From: Parvularculaceae bacterium
Lineage (GTDB): Bacteria; Pseudomonadota; Alphaproteobacteria; Caulobacterales; Parvularculaceae
Direction of reading: 5' to 3'
NCBI GenBank assembly: GCA_015487305.1
Contig: WFQB01000212.1
Location: 1 to 37,129, forward strand
Length of the DNA: 37,129 nucleotides
Shown: positions 18,789-26,996 of the stretch, piece after piece
Position numbering within the stretch: the stretch's first letter is position 1
How the letters are laid out: the number at the start of each line of letters is the position of its first letter
Notes under the pieces: model-generated
Databases searched by the model: none
The model's input: the letters and a program-made list of their open reading frames with translations, nothing else
What the model was told of the DNA's origin: nothing
Translations under genes and position numbers: made by a program

Positions 18789-20360
18789 TTAGACGATCCC
18801 GTAATTGACCATGCTTGCTGCTACTTTTTCAAAGCCGGCAATATTGGCCCCTTTGACATAATTGATAGCACCGCCTTTTTCTTCGCCATATTTGGTGCAG
18901 CGGTTATGAATTTCCCGCATAATATTGCGAAGACGTGTTTCCACCTCTTCTGCATCCCAAGAAATACGCAAAGAGTTCTGACTTTGCTCAAGGCCGGAAA
19001 CCGCAACGCCACCAGCATTGACCGCCTTGGCAGGGCCGAACAGGACGCCATTTTCAATCAGAAAGTGAACAGCCTCAAGGGTTGTCGGCATATTGGCCCC
19101 TTCGGCCACGACACGGCATTTATTCTTCACCAGCTCTTTTGCCCCGTCCAGATCAAGCTCGTTTTGAGTGGCGCAAGGCAGGGCAATATCACACGCCACA
19201 CCCCATGGTTTTTTGCCTGCCATGAAAGTGGCACCCGGATATTCTTCCGCATATTCGGAAATCCGTCCGCGACGAACCTCTTTTAATTCCTTCACATAGG
19301 CAAGTTTCTCATGGGTTATCCCCGCCGGATCGTGAATAGTGCCGGACGAATCCGACAAGGTTAGGGGTTTGCCGCCCAATTGGAGAATTTTCTCTGCTGC
19401 ATAGGTTGCCACATTGCCGGAGCCGGAAATAACAAACCGTTTGCCAGCAACACTGTCGCCAATATGCTCGAGCATGTTTTGAACGAAATAGACCGTCCCA
19501 TAGCCGGTTGCCTCTTTACGAATGAGCGAGCCGCCATATTCAAGGCCCTTGCCGGTCATCGCCCCGACAAAACGATTTTCGAGGCGCTTATATTGGCCAA
19601 ACATATAACCAATTTCCCGTGCGCCCACACCAATATCACCCGCTGGTACATCGGTGCTTTCACCGATATGGCGGTGCAGCTCAATCATGAGCGAATGACA
19701 AAACCGCATCACTTCGCGGTCAGAGCGCCCTTTGGGATTAAAATTAGCGCCACCTTTGGCCCCGCCCATGGGCAGGCTGGTGAGCGCGTTTTTGAAGGTT
19801 TGCTCAAAGCCGAGAAATTTCAGCACGCTTAGATTCAAGTCACCGGCAAAACGCATCCCGCCTTTATAGGGGCCAATGGAATTATTAAACTGTACTCGCC
19901 AGGCGCGATTGGCGCGAACTTCGCCGTTATCATCTTCCCAACTCACCCGAAACATGACCACCCGATCCGGCTCGGTCATCCGCTCCAAAATCCGATTGTC
20001 GTAATATTGGCGATTGTCGAGGACATAAGGCATCACCGTCTCGACAACTTCCTGAACGGCTTGCTGAAATTCAGGCTCTGCCGGATTGCGGCGGCGCAGG
20101 CCGCTCATAAACTCTTCTACTTCTTTGCTGGCGCTCAACGGTCCGGACATAATCGCTCCCTTCGGGCTGATAAAGCCCCTTTTTATCTTTTGTTTAACAA
20201 AGGTCTTGTGCCCGGATGTTGACCCACCCTGAGGCACAGCCGATGCGGTGCTGGTTGTCGATTTTTCTTCTTGTTTGCTTGTTTCGACAATACCGCCTCG
20301 ATTTTCCGTCTTCGCATATCCCGAGGACGGCTTTTTACGCCTACCGAAAAATTTGAACAT
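18789..20360 (-). CDS. gdhA: Glutamate dehydrogenase (NADP-type), with possible 70-aa N-terminal extension; conventional start at 20150
   Basis: GPYKGGMRFAGDLNLSVLKFLGFEQTFKNALTSLPMGGAKGGANFNPKGRSDREVMRFCHSLMIELHRHIGESTDVPAGDIGVGAREIGYMFGQYKRL. ATG at 20150 is preceded by GGGAGCG; ATG at 20360 is preceded by AGGGG. Confidence 0.93.
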   Translation of the reverse strand: MFKFFGRRKKPSSGYAKTENRGGIVETSKQEEKSTTSTASAVPQGGSTSGHKTFVKQKIKRGFISPKGAIMSGPLSASKEVEEFMSGLRRRNPAEPEFQQAVQEVVETVMPYVLDNRQYYDNRILERMTEPDRVVMFRVSWEDDNGEVRANRAWRVQFNNSIGPYKGGMRFAGDLNLSVLKFLGFEQTFKNALTSLPMGGAKGGANFNPKGRSDREVMRFCHSLMIELHRHIGESTDVPAGDIGVGAREIGYMFGQYKRLENRFVGAMTGKGLEYGGSLIRKEATGYGTVYFVQNMLEHIGDSVAGKRFVISGSGNVATYAAEKILQLGGKPLTLSDSSGTIHDPAGITHEKLAYVKELKEVRRGRISEYAEEYPGATFMAGKKPWGVACDIALPCATQNELDLDGAKELVKNKCRVVAEGANMPTTLEAVHFLIENGVLFGPAKAVNAGGVAVSGLEQSQNSLRISWDAEEVETRLRNIMREIHNRCTKYGEEKGGAINYVKGANIAGFEKVAASMVNYGIV

Positions 20361-20486
20361 TGGATCCCCTGTCCCACTTGGTTCTTCTCTCTAAACCAGA
20401 GGAGTTTAGGCTCAAATCGCCCTATTTCACAAGGCAAGAGAGAAGATTATTGCCTCCTATGGGTAATCTCTGATACATGGCGTTTC

Positions 20487-21626
20487 ATGATGTTATTCTT
20501 TCTTGCCAGCCTGCTGATTATTGTTGTTTTAGCTATATTGCTATTGCCTTTGTTTCGCTCAAACCCGGCGGGTGATGATGCATTGCAGCACAATCTCACA
20601 GTATTTCGTGATCAATTGCTCGAACTGGATCGCGATGCCGAGGCGGGGCTGATAACCGGAGAGGAAAAAGACGCGGCACGACTGGAGATTGAGCGCCGCT
20701 TGATTGCAGCCCAAAAACAGCTTTCAGAGCATAAGCGCCTTGAGATGCCCGGACGCACCGAAATTCTCATCGCCGCTCTTATTGGCCTCGTGCCCTTGCT
20801 GGCGGCCGGCTTTTATATGCAGATAGGCCGCCCGGATTTACCCGCCGCCCCCTATAGCCAACGCACGGACCTTGCCAGCGCCAATAGTATGGAAGCTGGC
20901 TCCCATCCGGAAATGAATGCACTCATCGAAGAGTTGAAACAGCGCCTTGTGGAAGATCCGGAAAGTCTCGAAGGCTGGGCCTTGCTGGCCCGGTCCCAAG
21001 CCAATATCGGGGATTATGAAAGCGCCCTTGCCGCCTATGGCAAAGCTATTGAGATTACTGGCGGGCGCAATGCCCAAATCGCGGCGGAATATGCCGAAAC
21101 ATTAGTTCTGGCGAGCGAGGGCATTGTCATTCCTGAAGCTGAGAATATTTTTCATAATCTATTGCTGGAGGACGAAAACGACCCGCAGGCCTTGTTTTAT
21201 ATTGGCCTTGCTGAAGCCCAGCGCGGGGAAGATGAAAGTGCGCTTGCTCGCTGGCGTAAAATTATTGAAGTTTCCCCGCCTGACGCCCCATGGCTATCGG
21301 CGGTACAGGCACAAATTGCTGAGCTATCTGGAGAAGAAGCCCCGCCACCGCCTTTGCCGGTGCGCCCCGGCCCCACGCAAGAACAGATGGAAGCTGCCCA
21401 GTCCATGAGTGCCGAGGACCAGCAAGCCATGATCAATGCCATGGTGGAAGGGCTTGCTGAGCGGTTGAAAGAAAACCCCGATGATTTGCAAGGCTGGCAA
21501 CGTCTTGCCCGTGCCTATCAGGTTTTAGGGCGCGTTAAAGACGAGCAAGCCGCCCTTGCCCAGATTATCCGTCTCAACCCGGATGACCAGGCCGCCAAAG
21601 CGCGCATTGAAGAACTCGCTCGATAA
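20487..21626 (+). CDS. ccmI: c-type cytochrome biogenesis protein CcmI (TPR)
   Basis: Start region MMLFFLASLLIIVVLAILLLPLFRSNPAGDDALQHNLTVFRDQLLELDRDAEAGLITGEEKDAARLEIERRLIAA is the CcmI N-terminus; C-terminal TPRs. Confidence 0.9.
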   Translation: MMLFFLASLLIIVVLAILLLPLFRSNPAGDDALQHNLTVFRDQLLELDRDAEAGLITGEEKDAARLEIERRLIAAQKQLSEHKRLEMPGRTEILIAALIGLVPLLAAGFYMQIGRPDLPAAPYSQRTDLASANSMEAGSHPEMNALIEELKQRLVEDPESLEGWALLARSQANIGDYESALAAYGKAIEITGGRNAQIAAEYAETLVLASEGIVIPEAENIFHNLLLEDENDPQALFYIGLAEAQRGEDESALARWRKIIEVSPPDAPWLSAVQAQIAELSGEEAPPPPLPVRPGPTQEQMEAAQSMSAEDQQAMINAMVEGLAERLKENPDDLQGWQRLARAYQVLGRVKDEQAALAQIIRLNPDDQAAKARIEELAR

Positions 21627-21660
21627 TATCGGCACGCTTTAAGTTAATTTGTGGGTTAGC

Positions 21661-23472
21661 TTATTGACCGCCGGAAATTTCTCTTCGTCGTGGCCAAACC
21701 CGGGCCGCCTCACGCAGCGCCGGCACTATGTCCGGATGGTCGCCTTCATGAAAACCATGACACATGATGCAGGTGGACGGGATTTTATGCTTGGCGTCCT
21801 CGCCCCCATGGCAATCCTGACATTCGGCAATTTTTGGCATTAGCACATCTGTCGCCTTGTCGGAATCTTCGGCCTTATGACAGGAGGCACATTCCAATTC
21901 GCCCGTATCATGTTCATCATGGACAAAAAGAGCCTTGGGCATAAAGCGATTGGATAGAACCACTTTTTGAATGTCGTAATCTTCTACATTGCCGGTCATG
22001 GGCTCGATAATATTATGGCAATCAAAGCAGGCACCGCCTTCTGAAAATATGCTTGCGACCGCAATATTGGTGCGTTGCTCGGCGCGGGCAATCGCCTCCC
22101 GACGGCGCTTGTCTTCGGCAAGGCGCGCTGCTGCACCCGGTCTGCGGCGATCTGATATTTCCGATTGATCGGTAATTTCAAACAAGGCTTGGGCGGTATA
22201 AAAGTCGCGCATGCTGGCAATCACTTCTTTGGGTTTGCCATGGCGCAAGGTGCGCAGCTCTTCACCAATTTGATCGAAAGCGAGCGAGTGGCAGGCAGCG
22301 CAGTTTTTTTCCATGCGCGGTATAGCAAACATAGCGCCCCCTGCATCCAGCGTATGGCAATCAGCACATTCGAGACTGTCACGCCCTCCATATTCTTCCG
22401 GCATATCTGCTGTCATATTGGCAACGCCGCCGGTTTTATCGAGGTGCAAATCATGAGGGAATTTCAGGCCGGATTTCTCTACCGGGTTTTTGTCCAGACT
22501 TACTCTTTGCCATAGAGGTTCGGCATTATCGGGCTGCACCTCAACCAGCGTTACGCGAAACTCCGGATGGTCATTGCCGAAATCAGCCGTATTCAGAATA
22601 TTTGTATCCGGCAGGCGCTCATCCATCCCCGTATGACAATCAGAACATAAGGATTGCGCCGTCAGGATCACACCTTCAGACCCATTATGTTCAGAATGGC
22701 ACGAAGAACAGCGCTCCGGTGGTCGTCCGAACAGATTTGATAGCTGATTTAATTGCGAGCCTATAACCCCGGCATCAGGGGTTGCCACGCGCATATCCCC
22801 CTTATCGGCATGATCGGGAAGCTCGGTATGGCAATCCAGACAAACCGCGTCTGTAACCGATTGAAAGGCCTGTTTATGGCAAGACTGGCAATCCTCGGCT
22901 ATACTGCTATGGGCAACCGAGACCGGGCCAGACAGCCAAGCCTCATCCGGTTTATGGCCCGCAAGAATATGCGATTGATTGCCGGTGGCAAACCACACGA
23001 TTGGCAATATCAGGAAAACAGCCAGCAAAGATACAAGCCCAAGCCAAGCGGTTGATCTTTTGCCCCAGATGGTTTTGCTCAATGAGAATATGCGTTTCTC
23101 ATCTCTATCTGGTTTAATCAGAGCATCTTGCGCTAATTGCTCGATAGCAACTGTAATCGGGCCATTGGCCTCCCGAGTGACAATGACCTCAAAGCTGCCA
23201 AGTCGCAAAACAGCTTTCTCGCCCTTGCCAAAAGAAAACCCGCGCCCAAAGCGATTGCCAAGCTGTACTGGCTTATCGCCAAGGGCCGAGATGACAAAAC
23301 CGTTTTTACCACGCGTTGCAATCCGCGCATGGCTGAGGGCAACGCGCAAATCAGGAAGGTAAATATCACTATCGGTCGAGCGACCAATCGTGATGTCATT
23401 TTTCTCAACCGTTTCTTCTTTGACGAATTCGCGACCGCCAGAGAGTTTTTTGATTTTTTTAATTAAAAACAT
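21661..23472 (-). CDS. FHA domain - single TM helix - decahaem cytochrome c fusion
   Basis: N-terminal FHA (ITIGRSTDSDIYLPDLRVALSHARIATRGKNGFVISALGDKPVQLGNRFGRGFSFGKGEKAVLRLGSFEVIVT), TM helix (AWLGLVSLLAVFLILPIVWFA), then 10 CxxCH motifs (CQSCH, CLDCH, CSSCH, CSDCH, CADCH, CAACH, CFDCH, CASCH, CQDCH, CIMCH). Start at MFLIKKIKK. Confidence 0.88.
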   Translation of the reverse strand: MFLIKKIKKLSGGREFVKEETVEKNDITIGRSTDSDIYLPDLRVALSHARIATRGKNGFVISALGDKPVQLGNRFGRGFSFGKGEKAVLRLGSFEVIVTREANGPITVAIEQLAQDALIKPDRDEKRIFSLSKTIWGKRSTAWLGLVSLLAVFLILPIVWFATGNQSHILAGHKPDEAWLSGPVSVAHSSIAEDCQSCHKQAFQSVTDAVCLDCHTELPDHADKGDMRVATPDAGVIGSQLNQLSNLFGRPPERCSSCHSEHNGSEGVILTAQSLCSDCHTGMDERLPDTNILNTADFGNDHPEFRVTLVEVQPDNAEPLWQRVSLDKNPVEKSGLKFPHDLHLDKTGGVANMTADMPEEYGGRDSLECADCHTLDAGGAMFAIPRMEKNCAACHSLAFDQIGEELRTLRHGKPKEVIASMRDFYTAQALFEITDQSEISDRRRPGAAARLAEDKRRREAIARAEQRTNIAVASIFSEGGACFDCHNIIEPMTGNVEDYDIQKVVLSNRFMPKALFVHDEHDTGELECASCHKAEDSDKATDVLMPKIAECQDCHGGEDAKHKIPSTCIMCHGFHEGDHPDIVPALREAARVWPRRREISGGQ

Positions 23473-23482
23473 CTGACACTCC

Positions 23483-24352
23483 CTACCAGTAAAAGAAAAC
23501 GCTGATGATATGGGCCAGTAAAGCCGCCAGCAGCGCAAAGGTTAGAGGGACGTGAAAATAGAGCCAGAACTCTAATAGGGTTTTATATTTTGCATGTAAT
23601 CTTGCGCGCTCTAGCATAACATTTTTACGCGCCAAGATGGAGGCTACATTTTCCAATTGCTCATCCAATGGCGGTTCTACTTCGCTAATGGCTGCGCGAA
23701 TTTTGTCTAGTGCTTTGGCGGTTGCGCAATTGCCAACCCGACCGGATAGGCGCGTAAACAGACCGCCAGTAATTTTAGTTTTGGTGACAGCCTTTTGCAC
23801 CCATGAAACATAGGGTTGCGGCAAGGGCTGGGCTATCTCTTCCAATTGTCGGTCAATATCCGCCAATTCCTCAAGCATATCCACTTCGCTTGATTCTGCG
23901 CGATTGCGGCTCATTTGTTGTGGCACGGAGGCGTAATAGAAAATACCAAACAGGCCGGAAATAATCACCGCCATCATCAACACATAAGCCAGCGTGTGCA
24001 CATTCCAGCCAAATTGAAAGCCTGTATGCAGGGTTGCGATAACGATAAGTGAAAGTCCAAGATAGACATGGGCCGAGGTCCACCCTTTCAATTTCCAGCG
24101 ACCTGCAGTGATGGCGCGTTTGCGCACCCCCAGAAATGTCAGCCATAGAATGAGCAAGGCACCTATGGTTCCCAATGTGTAGCCGATAAGGCTGCCGCCA
24201 TTGGGGCGCGGCTCTGCATCAACCATAAAATAGCCGAGAATAGCGGCCAGCGACATCATCACCGCTAATTTCAAATAGCGAAAACCTGCATGGCGCAAAA
24301 AGCTCTCATGACGGGCATCTTGACGGTGCGCTTTACCAACTGGACGGGCCAT
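23483..24352 (-). CDS. Polytopic b-type cytochrome-like membrane protein
   Basis: About 5 TM helices with paired His in SAHVYLGLSLIVIATLHTGFQFGWNVH and FWLYFHVPLTFALLAALLAHIISVFFYW; cytoplasmic-looking loop rich in charged residues between them. Confidence 0.75.
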   Translation of the reverse strand: MARPVGKAHRQDARHESFLRHAGFRYLKLAVMMSLAAILGYFMVDAEPRPNGGSLIGYTLGTIGALLILWLTFLGVRKRAITAGRWKLKGWTSAHVYLGLSLIVIATLHTGFQFGWNVHTLAYVLMMAVIISGLFGIFYYASVPQQMSRNRAESSEVDMLEELADIDRQLEEIAQPLPQPYVSWVQKAVTKTKITGGLFTRLSGRVGNCATAKALDKIRAAISEVEPPLDEQLENVASILARKNVMLERARLHAKYKTLLEFWLYFHVPLTFALLAALLAHIISVFFYW

Positions 24353-26878
24353 TTAATTTCCCTCCCGCTGGGTGACATTGAGATAGCTTTCTGGCGACAC
24401 ACGTATAGCCGCCCCGGTGGGGCAAGCCCGTACGCAGGCGGGACCGCCCTTAATGCCTTTGCACATATCGCATTTCACGGCAGTTTTCGGCATATCCTGC
24501 TGGTCAAGACCGTGATTCTGCTCGACCCATTCCTTGGGCGGTTGGCCCGGTCCGGGGCCTTTGCCAAAAAACAACCAGCTTAAAAGCCCAGGACGTTTGG
24601 GCGGCATTTTTTCCATCTGAATAACCCCGTAAGGGCAATTGCGCTGACAATTTCCGCAACCAATACAAGTCTCATTGATGAAAACCTCACCATCCGGTGC
24701 GCGTCTGATGGCGTTGGGCGGACAATCGGCCATGCAATGGGGATGCTCGCAATGGCGGCAAGAGGTCGGGACGTGGATATTGGCGTAGGTTTTACCCGCT
24801 TCGCGATCCAGCCGCGAAATACCATCATGGGTTTCTGCACAGGCCAGTTCGCAATTATCGCAGCCAATACACAGGCTTTCATCAATGAGCAAAGCATCGG
24901 TGGCTTCGCCGAGGCCCTGCTCCAGCAGGAAGTTTGCCACCGAGGAATACAAATCGACAACAGAAGAAAAGCTACCCTTTTGCGCTTCCACAAAGCGATT
25001 GACTTCGCGCCGCGCATCAATGGTTTCTTCCACGCGATCGCGTATTTGCGGATTGGCTCGTAGGAATTGGTCAAAATCATCGCCATTCAGACGGATGATT
25101 TCTGATTTGATGGCCGCCTTAACCGTTGCGGTACGCTCGCCACCTTCAAATAGCGACATTTCCCCCACATAATTACCGGCAGAGACATAAGACAGGAAAA
25201 CCTGTTTGCCGCCGACCTCTTTTTCAACCAGCACACTGCCCGAGCGAATGATAAATATATCCGTTCCCGGCTTGCCTTCTTCGATCAGCACTTCGCCTGC
25301 CCGCACTTCCATCATCTCGGACGATTCAAGCAGGCGCTTCATCCAGGCGTCAGAAATATCGCTGCCGAAAATGGTTTTGATCTGACGCTCTGTGGCAATG
25401 CGATCAATCGCCCGTTTCACCGCTGGTACTGTGGCAATCAGTTTGAGGGCGGCGCGGCGTGGAATTTCTACCAATATGGTTGGCGTACCAGCGCGGACGG
25501 TGGCGCTACGACGGCGACCGGAAATCAGACCAATCTCGCCAAATATTTCTCCATCCCCAAGCGGCACAATGATTTTCTTATTGTTGGGGTCAACTTCAAT
25601 ATCCACCCGCCCCGCAACCACGGCAAATAAAGAAGAGCCAATATCATTGCGCTCGAAAACGATTTTGCCCTTTTCCTTAAAATGCATTCGCGATTCGAGC
25701 ATAAATTCACGTAATTGCAGAGTTGATAAATCCTGAAAAATACTGACCCGCTGTTTTAATTCTGCAAGCCATCCGGATACATCCAGCTTGCCCGGCAATC
25801 CAGCAAACACTTTTTCCAGCAATGGCTCATCGGCAGGTTTCAGGGTGGTATTGCCGTTAATATGCTCAACCGCGTCATAGCCCTGATTCATGCAGTGCTT
25901 AATCAGCGGATAGCCGGCCAGAGCGCCAATGACATAAATCCCCTGTTTGGTGGTTTCAAAGGATTCCGAAAGCACCGGAAAAGCCTCGCGATCCGGTCCG
26001 GTAAACTCAATCCCGCAGCTTTCAACAAATTTGCGCGGCGGGGCCGCCCCAAGGCGGGCAATCACCCGATCACAGGGCAATTCTACCGGGCCTTCTGGTG
26101 ATTCGACTGTCATTACCCCCGGTTCAAGCTTCACCGGCGTTGTGGAGACCATGAAGTCAAGTCGGCCAGCTTCCTTGGCCTGAGTCAGGGCAGCGGCATT
26201 GGCGGGCTTGGCCCGGGCAAAGTCTGGGCCTCTTTGTAGAAGGACAACACGATTGCCTTGCTCGGGGTCAGCCGATAGGCCCATGGCGTTTTCAATCCCC
26301 GCATCACCACCGCCAACAATGATGATATCTTCGTCGAAATATTCTTTCGGGTCATCCAGCTGATATTGGACAAAGGGCAGATCGCCACCGGGAATACGCA
26401 ATTTATTGGGGTTGCCCGCGGTACCAATGGCCAGAATAATATTGCGAGCATGAAGCTCAGAGCCGTTTGAGAACCTTATGAGGAAATCACCCTTTTCCCC
26501 TGTTATTTCAACTACATCTGCCTGATATTTAACATTAATTCCATGGAATTTTAATTCCTCGTCCCAAATTTGCAGGGTCTGCTCACGGGAGCCGGCAGCA
26601 AAGGAGATATCAGACCGCAAGACCAGCTGATCTGGCGTTGCCATGATATGTTTGCCCTTTTGATATTTGAAAATCGTGTCGGACAGATGGTCGGTTTTTT
26701 CCAACAGAATATGGGACAGCCCAATTTTCGCGGCATGAGCAGCCGCGCTTAGGCCAGCAGGCCCGGAGCCAATAATAGCGATGTCAAACACATCCCCCAA
26801 AATAATTTCCTTCCCCTCAGGTCCTCGTTTCCAGCCTTTTGGGTGTGGCCGGAAGCCTGCATCTCTCAACAGCGACAA
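24353..26878 (-). CDS. Fusion: thioredoxin-reductase/YpdA-like FAD/NAD(P) oxidoreductase + two cyclic-nucleotide-binding domains + four-cluster [4Fe-4S] ferredoxin module
   Basis: IIGSGPAGLSAAAHAAK (FAD) and IIVGGGDAGIENAMG (second Rossmann); FGEIGLISGRRRSATV and VGEMSLFEGGERTATV (cNMP phosphate-binding cassettes); CIGCDNCELAC, CRHCEHPHCMADCP, CIGCGNCQRNCP, CDMCKGIKGGPACVRACP (DmsB/NrfC-like). Confidence 0.92.
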   Translation of the reverse strand: MSLLRDAGFRPHPKGWKRGPEGKEIILGDVFDIAIIGSGPAGLSAAAHAAKIGLSHILLEKTDHLSDTIFKYQKGKHIMATPDQLVLRSDISFAAGSREQTLQIWDEELKFHGINVKYQADVVEITGEKGDFLIRFSNGSELHARNIILAIGTAGNPNKLRIPGGDLPFVQYQLDDPKEYFDEDIIIVGGGDAGIENAMGLSADPEQGNRVVLLQRGPDFARAKPANAAALTQAKEAGRLDFMVSTTPVKLEPGVMTVESPEGPVELPCDRVIARLGAAPPRKFVESCGIEFTGPDREAFPVLSESFETTKQGIYVIGALAGYPLIKHCMNQGYDAVEHINGNTTLKPADEPLLEKVFAGLPGKLDVSGWLAELKQRVSIFQDLSTLQLREFMLESRMHFKEKGKIVFERNDIGSSLFAVVAGRVDIEVDPNNKKIIVPLGDGEIFGEIGLISGRRRSATVRAGTPTILVEIPRRAALKLIATVPAVKRAIDRIATERQIKTIFGSDISDAWMKRLLESSEMMEVRAGEVLIEEGKPGTDIFIIRSGSVLVEKEVGGKQVFLSYVSAGNYVGEMSLFEGGERTATVKAAIKSEIIRLNGDDFDQFLRANPQIRDRVEETIDARREVNRFVEAQKGSFSSVVDLYSSVANFLLEQGLGEATDALLIDESLCIGCDNCELACAETHDGISRLDREAGKTYANIHVPTSCRHCEHPHCMADCPPNAIRRAPDGEVFINETCIGCGNCQRNCPYGVIQMEKMPPKRPGLLSWLFFGKGPGPGQPPKEWVEQNHGLDQQDMPKTAVKCDMCKGIKGGPACVRACPTGAAIRVSPESYLNVTQREGN

Positions 26879-26996
26879 TAAACATAAAAATCATAACTTA
26901 CAATCTGGTAATTGATAATGAGAATGGCTAGGATGGCGGATGAGAGAAGATCCACCATGCCGATCAGGTTGGTAATAGGCTAAAAGGGGGTAGGAT

